Shown: positions 1-9,391, counted from the stretch's first letter. The stretch is 64,000 nucleotides of DNA from Streptomyces agglomeratus (GCF_001746415.1 NZ_MEHJ01000001.1:1116001-1180000), one strand, 5' to 3'. The notes: generated by a model from the sequence alone, not told the origin. Made by a program: numbers and translations.

Positions 1-324
1 CGCCTCCGCGTCGGCCTCACGCCACTCCAGCTCCGCGCCGCGCTCGGCCGCGAACCCGCGTCCGGTCTCCAGCAGCTCGGGCGTGAGGTCGGACGCCACG
101 ACGCTCGCCCCGGCGAGAGCCGCGGGGATCGCGGCGTTGCCCGACCCGGCCGCGATGTCCAGGACACGTTGGCCGCTCCGGACGTCGCACGCGCGCACCA
201 GGGTCGGGCCCAGCTCCGGAATGAGCTGCGTGGCCACGGCCGGATAGTCACCCAGCGCCCACATCTTGCGGTGCTTGGCCTTGACCGCGCGGTCGGCCTC
301 GGCGGCGTTGTTCGTTTCGGTCAT
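1..324 (-). CDS. class I SAM-dependent methyltransferase, partial (N-terminal 108 codons)
   Basis: Only the N-terminal part is in the window; the gene runs off the left edge. From the ATG at 324 the protein starts MTETNNAAEADRAVK and carries a SAM-binding motif I, VLDIAAGSGNAA, at about residues 54-65, followed by an acidic strand end (VVASDLTPELL) that would contact the SAM ribose. This is the usual start of a UbiE/type-11 methyltransferase. The acceptor substrate cannot be told. It is divergent from the APC permease, with about 270 bases between them. The long reverse-strand frame crossing the permease is only a shadow of that gene. Confidence 0.8.
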   Translation of the reverse strand, partial: MTETNNAAEADRAVKAKHRKMWALGDYPAVATQLIPELGPTLVRACDVRSGQRVLDIAAGSGNAAIPAALAGASVVASDLTPELLETGRGFAAERGAELEWREADAEA

Positions 325-593
325 GTCACTCTCCCCGGATGTTCGGCGTAACGCCAAGGTAGGAGCGGGCGGGGGCCCGGACCTCGAACGGGGTCCGGAC
401 GGGCGGCACCTCGACCGGGATGGCGTAAGCGGTACGCGTGGCGGCACGTCGGCCGGCCGCTGCGCAAGCCGGTAGCACGCGGGGAGCGGTCGAGCCCGTG
501 CCGGGTGCCGCGGATGCCGTCGGCCTGACGCCACCAGGAAACGGAACCGGGGACGTTCAGGGTTCTTGCGGCGATATCGACCAGACTGGGGTA

Positions 594-2123
594 ATGGATC
601 AGGGAGCCGAGCACGCCGGGGATCGTGAGGACCTCAAGTCCAAGGGCCTCAGCCGTAACACCCTCGGCCTGCTCGGCGGCACGGTGATCGGTGTCTCCAC
701 CGTCGCCCCCGCCTACAGCCTCACCGCCACACTCGGACCGAGCGTCGGCGAGGCCGGGCTGCGGATGCCCGCGGTCTTCCTCGCCGGGTTCGTGCCGATA
801 CTGCTGGTGGCCTTCGCCTACCGCGAGCTGAACAAGGTGCTGCCCGACTGCGGCACCTCCTTCGCCTGGTCGGTCAAGGCGTTCGGCCCCAGCACCGGCT
901 GGATGTGCGGCTGGGGCCTGCTGATGGCGTCCGTCGTGGTGCTCTCCAACCTCGCCGGGGTGGCCGCGTCGTTCCTCTACCTCTTTCTGGGCGAGGTGGC
1001 CGGCAACCCGGATCTCACCGACCTCAACGACAACAAGGCCGTCCATGTCCTGACCACCCTGGCCTTCATCGCCGCCGCCACCGTCATCAGCTACCGCGGC
1101 ATCACCGTCACCGAGTGGCTCCAGTCCGTACTGGTCGGCCTGCAACTGGCCGTACTCGCCCTGTTCATCGTCATGGCGATCTCCACAGCCGGGGAGGATC
1201 CAGGGGCGCTCGACTTCTCCTGGTCCTGGCTGGACCCGTTCGGCGTCGGGTCCTTCACCGCCTTCACCGCAGGCGTGACCCTGTCGATGTTCATGTACTG
1301 GGGCTGGGACTCCTGCCTGACGGTCAATGAGGAGAGTGTCGGCAGCGAGAGGACTCCCGGCCGCGCCGCGCTGCTCTCGGTCGTCATCATCCTCTGCACC
1401 TACCTGCTCGTCGCCGTCGCCGCCCAGATGTACGCGGGCATCGGAACCGAGGGCACCGGTCTCGGCAACCCCGAGACCTCGGACAACGTCTTCGCCGCAC
1501 TCGCCTATCCGGTCATGGGCTCCGGCACCGGAGTGCTGCTCTTCGTCGCGGTGCTGACCAGCGCCGCCTCCAGCCTCCAGACCACGTTCATCCCGGTGGC
1601 CCGCACCGCCCTGGCGATGAGCACCTACAAGGCCCTGCCGGCGACGTTCGCCGTCGTGCATCCTCGCTTCAGGAGCCCCGCCCGTGCCACCGTCGCGGCG
1701 GCCGTCGTCACCGGCTCCTTCTATACCCTGATGACCCTGGTCAGTGAGAACGTCCTGCTGGACACCGTCTTCGCGCTCGGGCTCATGATCAGCTTCTACT
1801 ACGGGATCACGGCCTTCGCGTGCGTCTGGTTCTTCCGCGGCGAACTGCGGCGCTCGCCGGGAAGCCTGCTGATGAAGGGCGTCCTGCCGGGCCTCGGCGG
1901 CCTGATGCTCGCCGGCGTGTTCCTCCGCACAATGAGGGACAGCTGGGAGCCATCCTACGGCAGCGGCAGCTCGGTCGCCGGCGTCGGCAGCGTCTTCGTC
2001 ATCGGCGTGGGTCTGCTGCTCCTCGGTGCGGTGATCATGCTGCTGATGCGGCGTCGCAGCCCGGAGTTCTTCCGCGGCGAAGTGCTGCACCGGGCCACCC
2101 CGCCGCTCACCCTGGAGGACTGA
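594..2123 (+). CDS. APC-superfamily amino acid permease
   Basis: Inner-membrane transporter of about 509 residues. I start it at the ATG at 594 (MDQGAEHAGDRED) because the frame upstream has no membrane or family character. The first helix reads LLGGTVIGVSTVAPAYSL, which matches the glycine-rich TM1 of APC permeases where the substrate amine binds, and about twelve hydrophobic segments follow. Length fits the family (450-520). The substrate is probably an amino acid or amine. No partner gene lies next to it, so the pathway is unknown. The C-terminus is short and basic (LMRRRSPEFFRGE), as expected for a cytoplasmic tail. Confidence 0.88.
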   Translation: MDQGAEHAGDREDLKSKGLSRNTLGLLGGTVIGVSTVAPAYSLTATLGPSVGEAGLRMPAVFLAGFVPILLVAFAYRELNKVLPDCGTSFAWSVKAFGPSTGWMCGWGLLMASVVVLSNLAGVAASFLYLFLGEVAGNPDLTDLNDNKAVHVLTTLAFIAAATVISYRGITVTEWLQSVLVGLQLAVLALFIVMAISTAGEDPGALDFSWSWLDPFGVGSFTAFTAGVTLSMFMYWGWDSCLTVNEESVGSERTPGRAALLSVVIILCTYLLVAVAAQMYAGIGTEGTGLGNPETSDNVFAALAYPVMGSGTGVLLFVAVLTSAASSLQTTFIPVARTALAMSTYKALPATFAVVHPRFRSPARATVAAAVVTGSFYTLMTLVSENVLLDTVFALGLMISFYYGITAFACVWFFRGELRRSPGSLLMKGVLPGLGGLMLAGVFLRTMRDSWEPSYGSGSSVAGVGSVFVIGVGLLLLGAVIMLLMRRRSPEFFRGEVLHRATPPLTLED

Positions 2124-2222
2124 CGGGGACTGCGTTCCGTCGTGCCCGGCAACGCATTGCGTGAGCGGCGGCGACAAGAGGTCGGACGCATGTCCCCCTA
2201 CCTCCACCGTCAGGAGCGCCAG

Positions 2223-3080
2223 ATGAGCCCCAGCGGCGACCACGACCGCCCGACTCCGATCACGGCCACGAGCCGCAGACGCTTTCTCACCGGTGCCACC
2301 GCCGTACTCGGCGCCGGACTGTGCCTCACCGGCACCGCGGCGGCGGACTCGCGGCGTACGGCCACCGGCACAGCGGCCACCGCCACCGTGTACATCGCCG
2401 GTGACTCCACCGCGCAGACGTACCGCGCCGGATACCACCCGCAGGCGGGCTGGGGTCAAACGCTTCCCGGCTTCTTCACCCCGCACATCACGATCGCCAA
2501 CCACGCCATAGGCGGACGCAGTTCGCGGAGCTTCGTCGAGCAGGGACGGCTGGCCGCCATCCACCGGGCGATCCGGCCGGGCGACTACCTGTTCGTGCAG
2601 TTCGGGCACAACGACGCCACCGTGGGCAACCCGGAGCGCTACACCTCACCCGCGGACTACAAGGAGTACCTGCGCAACGACTACATCAGGGCCACCCGTG
2701 CGCGCGGCGCGACACCGGTCGTCGTCACGCCCGTGTCGCGCTGCTCGTACAACATGTCGACCGGTGAGTTCAACGTTTCCTTCCCCGCGTACGTGAACGC
2801 CGCGCGCGCCGTCGCGGCCGAGGAGAGAGCCCCGCTGGTCGACCTCTCGGAGCTCAGCCGGGTGTTCCTGACGAGGCTCGGCGCGGAGGCGTCCAAGGGC
2901 CTCTTCCTGTGGCTGGCCCCGGGGCAGTACCCCAACTTCCCGAACGGCGTCCAGGACAACACCCACTTCCAGACGAAGGGAGCCACCGAGATGTCACGCC
3001 TGGTCGCGAGGGCCGTGTCCACACTCGGTCTGCCGCTGTCCGGCGAGGTGATACCGGCCCCTCGCCGTTCTTCCGTGTGA
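2223..3080 (+). CDS. secreted SGNH/GDSL hydrolase, rhamnogalacturonan acetylesterase-like (CE12)
   Basis: Exported esterase of 285 residues that probably removes acetyl groups from pectic rhamnogalacturonan. The ATG at 2223 is chosen because AGGAG lies six bases upstream; ATG 2190 in the same frame has a weaker site. A Tat signal is clear: TSRRRFLTG at residues 16-24 followed by a hydrophobic stretch ending near AAAD. The SGNH blocks are all visible: GDS at 60-62, the glycine of AIGGRSS near 98, GHND at 128-131, and DNTHF near the C-terminus. Together with the GH51 and PL6 genes nearby it suggests plant cell-wall polysaccharide use. Confidence 0.87.
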   Translation: MSPSGDHDRPTPITATSRRRFLTGATAVLGAGLCLTGTAAADSRRTATGTAATATVYIAGDSTAQTYRAGYHPQAGWGQTLPGFFTPHITIANHAIGGRSSRSFVEQGRLAAIHRAIRPGDYLFVQFGHNDATVGNPERYTSPADYKEYLRNDYIRATRARGATPVVVTPVSRCSYNMSTGEFNVSFPAYVNAARAVAAEERAPLVDLSELSRVFLTRLGAEASKGLFLWLAPGQYPNFPNGVQDNTHFQTKGATEMSRLVARAVSTLGLPLSGEVIPAPRRSSV

Positions 3081-3089
3081 GGCGCCGTG

Positions 3090-3118
3090 CGGTGGGCCGG
3101 TCCGCGCCCGGCCCACCG
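3090..3118. terminator. bidirectional hairpin terminator
   Basis: An 11-base perfect inverted repeat (CGGTGGGCCGG at 3090-3100 and its complement at 3108-3118) with a seven-base loop sits between the convergent esterase and arabinofuranosidase genes. There is no U tract, as is common in Streptomyces terminators. Confidence 0.65.
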
Positions 3119-3141
3119 TCGCCGTGTTCCGGCCGGGTCCC

Positions 3142-4656
3142 TCAGCCCAGCCGGATCACGTTCCAGGAGAGCGGCTCCAGGGTGGCGCTCAGCGTGCCGC
3201 CCCGGAGCGTCGTGCCCGTCGCGTCGTGCGGCGTGACGCGCTCGGGATCGGTGAGGGTGTTACGGGCCTCGGGGTCGGCGTCGGCCAGCACGCTGTGCTC
3301 CACGACCGCCGTCAGGCCCGTTCCCTGGAGCGCCACTTCGAGCGGCATCGGCTCGCTCTGGCTCCGGTTGACCGCGAACACGGTCACCGTGCCGTCGTCG
3401 GCGCGTACCGCCGTCGCGTGCAGCAACGGCACCTCGCCGTACTTCCTCGTCCCGTGCACCGGCGCGTCCACCCGCACGTCCAGCACGCGCCCCCGCCCGT
3501 GCCGCGACGCCTGCGCGAAGGGGTAGAAGGTCGTCTGCCGCCAGGCCGGTCCCCCCGGCTCCGTCAGGATCGGCGCGATGACGTTCACCAACTGGGCGAG
3601 GCAGGCGACGGTGACCCGGTCCGCGTGGCGCAGCAGCGCGATCAGCAGGGAGCCGAAGACGACGGCGTCGGTGACGGAGTAGTTGTCCTCCAGGAGGCGG
3701 GGCGCCTCGGGCCAGTCGAGGGGGTTCTCCTCGGCCTCGCGCTGTGCCCTGGAGAGGTACCAGACGTTCCACTCGTCGAAGGAGAGGTTGATCTTCTTCT
3801 TCGACTTCAGCCGCGCCCCGACGTGGTCGCAGGTCGCGACGACGTTCTCGATGAAGGACTCCATGTCGACGGCCGAGGCCAGGAAGGAGTCCCGGTCGCC
3901 GTCGAGTTCCTCGTAATAGGCGTGCAGCGAGATGTAGTCGACGAGGTCGTACGTCTCGGCGAGTACGGTCGCTTCCCACTCGGCGAAGGTGTCCATCGAC
4001 TGTGCCGACGAACCGCAGGCGACCAGCTCGACGGACGGGTCCAGTTGGCGCATCGCCCGTGCGGTCTCGGCCGCGAGGCGCCCGTACTCCCCGGCCGTCT
4101 TGTGGCCCGTCTGCCAGGGCCCGTCCATCTCGTTGCCGAGGCACCAGAGCCGGATGCCGAAGGGGTCCTTGTCTCCGTGGGCGGCCCGCAGGTCGGAAAG
4201 CGCCGTGCCGGCGGGGTGGTTGGCGTACTCCTGGAGTTCGAGGGCCTCGGCCACGCCCCGGGTTCCGAGGTTGACGGCCATCATCGGTTCGGCCTGTGGC
4301 CCGATCTTCTTCAGGAAGGCGATGTACTCGCTGAGCCCGAAGCGGTTGCTCTCGGTGGACCGCCAGGCCAGGTCGAGGCGGCGTGGCCGTTCGCCGGCCG
4401 GGCCGACGGAGTCCTCCCACTTGTAGCCGGACACGAAGTTGCCACCCGGGTAGCGGACGGCGGTGACACCCAGCTCGCGGACGAGTGCGAGTACGTCCGT
4501 GCGCAGGCCCTCCTCGTCGGCCGAGGGGTGGCCGGGCTCGTGGATGCCGGTGTAGACGCAGCGGCCGAGGTGTTCGACGAAGGAGCCGAAGAGCCGTGGG
4601 TCCACGTCGCCGACCGTGTAGTCGGGGTGCAGGGTGAAGCGCGCGGGACGGGTCAT
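3142..4656 (-). CDS. alpha-L-arabinofuranosidase, GH51
   Basis: Removes terminal arabinofuranosyl groups from arabinan or arabinoxylan oligosaccharides. The protein is 504 residues, normal for GH51, with no signal peptide, so it should act in the cytoplasm on imported oligosaccharides. The ATG at 4656 (MTRPARF) has GAGGGAG just upstream; a more distal in-frame start at 4680 lacks this. Family signatures are RYPGGNFVSGYKWEDSVG near 68-85, CLGNEMDGPW with acid/base Glu176, and SFDEWNVWY with nucleophile Glu295. It is convergent with the acetylesterase. The 240-base gap upstream to the VOC gene would hold its promoter; no obvious operator is seen there. Confidence 0.93.
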   Translation of the reverse strand: MTRPARFTLHPDYTVGDVDPRLFGSFVEHLGRCVYTGIHEPGHPSADEEGLRTDVLALVRELGVTAVRYPGGNFVSGYKWEDSVGPAGERPRRLDLAWRSTESNRFGLSEYIAFLKKIGPQAEPMMAVNLGTRGVAEALELQEYANHPAGTALSDLRAAHGDKDPFGIRLWCLGNEMDGPWQTGHKTAGEYGRLAAETARAMRQLDPSVELVACGSSAQSMDTFAEWEATVLAETYDLVDYISLHAYYEELDGDRDSFLASAVDMESFIENVVATCDHVGARLKSKKKINLSFDEWNVWYLSRAQREAEENPLDWPEAPRLLEDNYSVTDAVVFGSLLIALLRHADRVTVACLAQLVNVIAPILTEPGGPAWRQTTFYPFAQASRHGRGRVLDVRVDAPVHGTRKYGEVPLLHATAVRADDGTVTVFAVNRSQSEPMPLEVALQGTGLTAVVEHSVLADADPEARNTLTDPERVTPHDATGTTLRGGTLSATLEPLSWNVIRLG

Positions 4657-4899
4657 GACTCCCTCAACCAGGTTCGGCATACCGGACGTTGAACGGCTCC
4701 CCGGACAGACCGTAAGGCGGCCCCGAACCCGGGGTCAATGGCCGGGCGGCCACGTCCGGGCGGCCGGACACCGCGACCGGGAACGCCATCGCGCCCGTGA
4801 TGAACTCCCACGGCATCCGAAGGGCCCTGGTGGGGCGACGGTCCGCGGCGATCCGGGCCACCCCGGCGGGGAGGCTCGACGGATCGCCGCCGGATCCTG

Positions 4900-5328
4900 T
4901 TACGGGCGGACGTAGGGGCGGGTCATGATCTCCATGTTGTGGCCGTCCGGGTCGTCGAAGTAGGCGCCGCGGCCGCCGAAGAGACGGTTGATCTTGCCGG
5001 GTTCGGTGTGACCGGGGTCGGCGTAATAGGTGACTCCGACCGCCTCAAGCCGAGCGATCACGGCGTCGAACTGCGCGTCGGGCACGAGGAACGCGTAGTG
5101 CTGCGACTGGATCGGCTCGTCTCTCATTTCGTAGTAGTCGAGCGTCACGCCGTTGCCGAGATCGACGGGCAGGAAGGGCCCGAACGGGGCGCCGGCCGTC
5201 AGTCCCAGGATCACTGCGATGAACTCCGCCGACAGGTGCCGGTCACTGGCGTGAACGACGGTGTGGTTCAGCTCTACGGCGGTCACCGACCGCTCGGAGG
5301 CGTGCGGGTGCTGCTGTGCGTACGACAT
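4900..5328 (-). CDS. VOC (glyoxalase/dioxygenase-fold) protein
   Basis: A 142-residue single-unit vicinal-oxygen-chelate protein starting MSYAQQHPHASERS at the ATG at 5328. The fold is indicated by LNHTVVHASDRHLSAEFI at the N-terminal strand/helix, HYAFLVPDAQFDAV in the middle, and GRGAYFDDPDGHNMEIMT at the end, the last holding the usual His and Glu metal ligands. The reaction is not evident; members include glyoxalases, bleomycin-type binding proteins and dioxygenases. The neighbours give no hint. Confidence 0.82.
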   Translation of the reverse strand: MSYAQQHPHASERSVTAVELNHTVVHASDRHLSAEFIAVILGLTAGAPFGPFLPVDLGNGVTLDYYEMRDEPIQSQHYAFLVPDAQFDAVIARLEAVGVTYYADPGHTEPGKINRLFGGRGAYFDDPDGHNMEIMTRPYVRP

Positions 5329-5499
5329 CAGTGGGTGTGTCTCCGTGACTTCGAATCCGCTGGGAGGGGGGCGCCACACGGGCGCCGGCAGCAAGAACAC
5401 GGAGCAGGGCGGGGCTCTGGCCCGCCTCGGGCTCACGCCGAGGCCGGGAGCCTCACTCGTGCATGGCCCATGGCCGACCCGGCAGTCACCCGAACGACC

Positions 5500-6432
5500 T
5501 TAGTGCGGGGCCGGGTTCGGGGCAACGTCGTGCTGGTCCTCTTCCAGCACCGCCCGGATCACGTGCCGGGCGTTGTGCGCCATCGCCCGGTTCGTCGTCC
5601 GGTAGTGCGGCAGGGCGATCAGTGCCTGCGAGAGCGTCCGCCCCCGGCCGCGCTCCCAGGTCGCGTCGTCCACGCACAGCGCCTCGCGGAAGACCTCCCT
5701 CGCGGGCGGCGGGAGAAGATTCCACGCCGGGAACAGGTCGCAGGCCGGATCGCCCACTCCCACGCACCCGAAGTCGATCACCGAGGTCAGCCTGCCGCCG
5801 CGCACCAGCAGATTGCCCGGCATCAGGTCGGCATGCAGCCACACCGGCGGCCCGTCCCAGGCCGGGGCCCGCAGCGCGTCCTCCCATACGGCGGCCACGG
5901 CATCACAGTCGATGCCCTCCTGCGGGATCCCGCGCAGCTCCTCGATCGCCGCCCGCGTCGACGCGTCGAGCGAGGCGAGCGGCCCGCCGCGGTGGGCCTC
6001 CGGCGCCCCCGGCAGGGTGACGCTCCGCATCGCCGTCACGAACCCGGCAAGGTCCCCGGCCAGCGCCACCGGCTCGCTCAGCGCCCCCGCCTCGGGGTTC
6101 TCCCCCGCCAGCCACCCGTACACCGACCACGGCCACGGATACCCCTCGGCGGGCTCCCCGGCCCCGAGCACCTCGGGGACTGCGGCCGGCAACCGGGGCG
6201 CGAGGCGGGGCAGCCACTCGCGCTCCAGCGCCACGTCCCCGGCGCCGCCTTCCCTCAGCGGAAGCCGTACGGACATGCGGTCGCCCAGCCGGTACACCTC
6301 GTTGACCGTGCCCCCGGACGGAAACCGCTCCACCGCCAGCCCCGCCCACTGCGGGAACTGGCCGGCGATCAGCCTCCGTACGAGGTCGTCGTCGACGGGG
6401 TGCGGGCCGGGATACGACTGCGCTGCGCTCAT
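5500..6432 (-). CDS. aminoglycoside phosphotransferase family (APH) kinase
   Basis: A 310-residue small-molecule kinase of the APH/choline-kinase fold. The Brenner-type catalytic segment is VWLHADLMPGNLLV followed by SVIDFGCVGVGDPACDL, giving the catalytic Asp in HADLMPGN and the metal-binding DFG-like Asp. N-terminal FPSGGTVNEVYRLGDRMSVRLPL resembles the nucleotide-binding lobe. The substrate is unknown; Streptomyces carry many such enzymes and few are true aminoglycoside resistance proteins. It starts at the ATG at 6432 without a strong ribosome site. The epimerase-like gene lies upstream on the same strand, about 90 bases away, so the two may be co-transcribed. Confidence 0.85.
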   Translation of the reverse strand: MSAAQSYPGPHPVDDDLVRRLIAGQFPQWAGLAVERFPSGGTVNEVYRLGDRMSVRLPLREGGAGDVALEREWLPRLAPRLPAAVPEVLGAGEPAEGYPWPWSVYGWLAGENPEAGALSEPVALAGDLAGFVTAMRSVTLPGAPEAHRGGPLASLDASTRAAIEELRGIPQEGIDCDAVAAVWEDALRAPAWDGPPVWLHADLMPGNLLVRGGRLTSVIDFGCVGVGDPACDLFPAWNLLPPPAREVFREALCVDDATWERGRGRTLSQALIALPHYRTTNRAMAHNARHVIRAVLEEDQHDVAPNPAPH

Positions 6433-6519
6433 GGGCAGCCATCCGACCCCCGGACGCCGGGGAACGGCAAACGCTTTTCTCCTCCGGCCACCGCGTCGAC
6501 GGCTCCCCGCTCCACCTCG

Positions 6520-7494
6520 TCAGGCCCGGCCACGGCCGGTCCGACGAGGCGCCGCCGCGGTGGCGGCCAGTCGCTCCCGCCACCAGTCCAGCGTTGCCTT
6601 GACCTGCTCGTCGACGGGGGTCGCCCGTACGGTGAACTCGGCTTCGTACGCGCTCGAATCGACGACGAACGGGCGGTCGAACTGATACCGGGTCTCTTTG
6701 AGTTCACGGATCAGCGGCGAGAACAGGGACAGCGCGCCCAATACGGCCGGCGGCATCCTGCGCACCGCGACCGGCCCCGTTCCCGACTGAGCGGCGAGGC
6801 GGCCGGCCATCTCCCGAACGGACAGTGCGGGCGCCGTCGGAACGTGCCAGGCCCTCCCCCAGGCCCGTTCCTCGACCGCGACCTCGGCCAGGGCACTGGC
6901 CACATCGGGGAGGTAGCTCCAGCTGTGCGGGGCGTCCGGGTCGCCGAGCGTGGAGACCGGCCTGCCGCGCAGCAGTCGCGGCACGACCCGCGCGGCCAGG
7001 TGGCCGCCGTCGGTCACACCGGGACCGAAGAAGTCCGAGGCCCGCACCTCGACCGCCGTGATACGCCCCTGCTCGTGGAGTTCCCGCGCCCGCTCCCAGC
7101 CGGCGGCGCGCACCCGGCCCTTGGGGCCGGTCGCCGCGAGCGGCAGTGCCTCGGTCATGGGACCGTCGACCGGACCGTAACCGTAGAGGTTGCCCAGCAT
7201 GACCAGGACGGCCCCGGTCGCCTCGGCCGCCGTACAGAGCGACGAGACCAGCGGCGGCCATTGACTCGTCCAGCGATGGAGGGGCGGTGCGGCGCAGCCG
7301 TAGATCGCCGCCGCGCCCTGTGCGGCCTCGGTCAGCCGCGTGCTGTCCGTGGCGTCCAGCGCCAGGTGCTCGATGCCGGGCTCCGCGCTCCGGCCCGACC
7401 TGGTGACGACGCGTACCGCATGCCCCTTCTCGGTCAGCAGTCGGGCAGTGGCCGCACCGGCGGCTCCGTAACCTATGACGAGATGAAGGCTCAC
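6520..7494 (-). CDS. NAD(P)-dependent epimerase/dehydratase (atypical SDR)
   Basis: A 324-residue Rossmann protein. I use the GTG at 7494, which gives VSLHLVIGYGAAGAATARLL, so the GxGxxG nucleotide-binding loop lies within the first 15 residues as in this family; the longer frame adds 38 residues without homology character. Later features are YGCAAPPLHRW, LYGYGPVDGPMTE near the active-site tyrosine region and VRASDFFGPG, all typical of atypical SDRs that act on nucleotide sugars or similar compounds. The true substrate is unknown. Confidence 0.82.
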   Translation of the reverse strand: MSLHLVIGYGAAGAATARLLTEKGHAVRVVTRSGRSAEPGIEHLALDATDSTRLTEAAQGAAAIYGCAAPPLHRWTSQWPPLVSSLCTAAEATGAVLVMLGNLYGYGPVDGPMTEALPLAATGPKGRVRAAGWERARELHEQGRITAVEVRASDFFGPGVTDGGHLAARVVPRLLRGRPVSTLGDPDAPHSWSYLPDVASALAEVAVEERAWGRAWHVPTAPALSVREMAGRLAAQSGTGPVAVRRMPPAVLGALSLFSPLIRELKETRYQFDRPFVVDSSAYEAEFTVRATPVDEQVKATLDWWRERLAATAAAPRRTGRGRA

Positions 7495-7588
7495 GCCCGC
7501 ACAGTAGCGGAGCGCCCGCTGATGGGGTGTCAGGGGTGCACCCGTCGGTGCGCGCCGCTGGTAGTGCCGCCGGAGGACCCGAGCCGGC

Positions 7589-7606
7589 GAGGCGGATGTC
7601 CGCCTC
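7589..7606 (-). terminator. hairpin downstream of the PL6 lyase gene
   Basis: GAGGCGGA and its perfect complement, separated by two bases (effectively a 7-bp stem with a four-base loop), lie just past the lyase stop codon and before the epimerase start, where a terminator is expected. Confidence 0.5.
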
Positions 7607-7631
7607 ACCGGCGCCGGTCAGCGGGGGCCGC

Positions 7632-9065
7632 TCACGCGGCGTTCGGACCCACGTCGGCCGCCGTGAGGGGACGTCGGACGGGCGGCAGTGTCGTGTACTC
7701 GTCGGCGCCGATGTCACGGGCGGTGCCGCGCTGGTGGCCGTCGATGTCATCGGCCACCGAGGCGCTCACCAGCGTCGCCGCGCCGATGGCCGGGCTGCCC
7801 GCCGTGAGCCGGGAGATCCCGTCGGACTCCTGCCGGAGGAGCGGGTCGATCCGGCGGTAGCCGCCGGAGGGGATGTTGCCGTTGGACGCCGCACCCCACA
7901 GGATGTTGCTCTGCCAGGTGAAGCCGGTCGTCTTCCCCATCGCCACCAGGCTGCCGGCGGCGGCGACCAGGAGGTTGTCCGCGACGACCACGTCCCGCGG
8001 CTCGTAGTCCCGTGTCTCGCCCGAGAGCGTTCCGGCGTTGCCGATCAGGGTGTTGTGCACGATCACCGCACGGTCGCACGCGTCGTTGCCGCGCCTCTCC
8101 TCGGTCGTCTCGCCGGGGTGGTGGTCGCGCGTGGTGCCGCTGCCGATCACCAGGGCACGGCCCGACAGACCGCTGAGGTAGTTGTTGACGACCAGGTGGT
8201 CGTTGCCGTAGACGCGCACCCCCTCGGTACCGCCGATCAGGTAATTGCCCTCCGTCGTCGTGTGGTTGCCGTGGCGCAGCACGATTCCGCCGCGGCTGTC
8301 TCGAATCGTGTTGTGCCGGACGGTGTTGTCCGAGGACTTCACCGAGATGGTCTCGGGGTCCCCGTCGCACCGCTCGAACAGGTTGTACTCCACGACCGCG
8401 TGGGCGCTGGACAGCGCCCGGCTGCTGACGCCGAGCCGGATCGGCTCGCCGCCGTTGGCGCCGGCGAAGCTGTGGCCGGAGAAGTGGTTCCTGAAGATGT
8501 GGAGGCGCTGGGCCATGGCGGTCGAGCCCGGCCCGTCGACGACGACGAAGATGCCTTCGGTCGTCTTGTCGTGGAAGCGGTTGCGGTCGATCTTGGCGTC
8601 GTCGCCCCGTACGACGACCCAGTCGAGACCGCTGATGTCGGCGAACCGGAAGTCGTTCCGGGTCAGCCGGACACCGGGGCAGCTCGCGGGGATCTCCAGA
8701 GTGGTGCTCTGGCGGAAGGCGAATCCGCTGAGGGTGATGTGGCTGGAGTTACTCAGGACGAAGCTGCGCTCGCCCTGGAGCACCGCACCGCCGCGAGATT
8801 CCGAGACGATGGTGATCGGTGCGCTACTGGTGCCGTGCTTGCCCGAGACGCTGACGGCGCGTCCCGACGGGACGGTGTACGTGCCGTCGGCCAGCACGAT
8901 CCGATCGCCGGGCACCGCGCGGTCGATGGCGTTCTGGAGCGCGTCCAGGGAAGTGACGGGCGCCGTTACGGCCGCCGACGCGCGGGTCGACAGCAGGGCG
9001 TCGAGCGGCACAGCGGCGACCGCTGCGCCCAGCAGGGTGCCGGTGAGAAACGTGCGTCGTTGCAT
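7632..9065 (-). CDS. secreted PL6-type polysaccharide lyase (chondroitinase B / alginate lyase family)
   Basis: Exported right-handed beta-helix lyase, 477 residues. The ATG at 9065 is preceded by AGGAGG and starts a Tat-like signal MQRRTFLTGTLLGAAVAA ending near STRASA. The mature protein opens with LQNAIDRAVPGDRIVLADG, then a run of parallel-helix rungs. PL6 hallmarks are NGGEPIRLGVS, CDGDPETISVKSSDN and the conserved region SRGGIVLRHGNHT that carries the catalytic Arg/His. PL6 enzymes cleave alginate or chondroitin-type uronans by beta-elimination; the actual polymer here is not known. The last 20 residues (IDGHQRGTARDIGADEY) match the usual end of this family. Confidence 0.86.
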   Translation of the reverse strand: MQRRTFLTGTLLGAAVAAVPLDALLSTRASAAVTAPVTSLDALQNAIDRAVPGDRIVLADGTYTVPSGRAVSVSGKHGTSSAPITIVSESRGGAVLQGERSFVLSNSSHITLSGFAFRQSTTLEIPASCPGVRLTRNDFRFADISGLDWVVVRGDDAKIDRNRFHDKTTEGIFVVVDGPGSTAMAQRLHIFRNHFSGHSFAGANGGEPIRLGVSSRALSSAHAVVEYNLFERCDGDPETISVKSSDNTVRHNTIRDSRGGIVLRHGNHTTTEGNYLIGGTEGVRVYGNDHLVVNNYLSGLSGRALVIGSGTTRDHHPGETTEERRGNDACDRAVIVHNTLIGNAGTLSGETRDYEPRDVVVADNLLVAAAGSLVAMGKTTGFTWQSNILWGAASNGNIPSGGYRRIDPLLRQESDGISRLTAGSPAIGAATLVSASVADDIDGHQRGTARDIGADEYTTLPPVRRPLTAADVGPNAA

Positions 9066-9211
9066 GATGCCTCCTGCGGGAACGGGAAGTACTGGCCAGC
9101 ACCATCGGGTGGGCAAGCGCCCGGTGCGGACGGAGGTGCACGTGGCGACGGCTTCCCGTGTCATGCGATCAGTACGGTCTGCTCACAGCTTCGGGCCGCG
9201 CTCTGCCGTTC

Positions 9212-9243
9212 CGCTGACGTACGGCTGACGTACCGCTGACACC
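9212..9243. repeat. three 11-base direct repeats upstream of the PL6 gene
   Basis: CGCTGACGTAC, GGCTGACGTAC and CGCTGACACCT follow one another with an exact 11-base period about 150 bases upstream of the lyase start. A one-turn period is typical of sites for regulators that bind as tandem monomers. No gene is seen between 9066 and 9391 apart from this. Confidence 0.4.
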
Positions 9244-9391
9244 TGCCGCGTTCGCGCGCCGGGCACGCGGTGGCGCCGGCTCGCACCGGGCGGCGGGCGA
9301 CGCCGGGTCGTGGGCCGGGTCCCGAGCGGCCGGCCGGGTCCATTTCGCCGGCGCGTGGCTTCCAGGAGGCTCCATTGGGTATGCGTTGCGC

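Noticed and set aside
321..2609. 762-codon reverse-strand open frame across the permease and esterase
   Set aside because: It is antisense to two well-conserved genes, rich in Gly/Arg/His/Gln low-complexity sequence, and has no family motif; typical shadow of high-GC coding.
4681..4899. Small reverse frame starting near 4861 (MARIAADRRPTRALRMPWEF)
   Set aside because: It overlaps the GH51 start, has no ribosome site and no recognisable sequence; treated as intergenic.
4939..7860. 973-codon forward frame
   Set aside because: Antisense to VOC, kinase, epimerase and lyase genes that each have clear motifs; no domain of its own.
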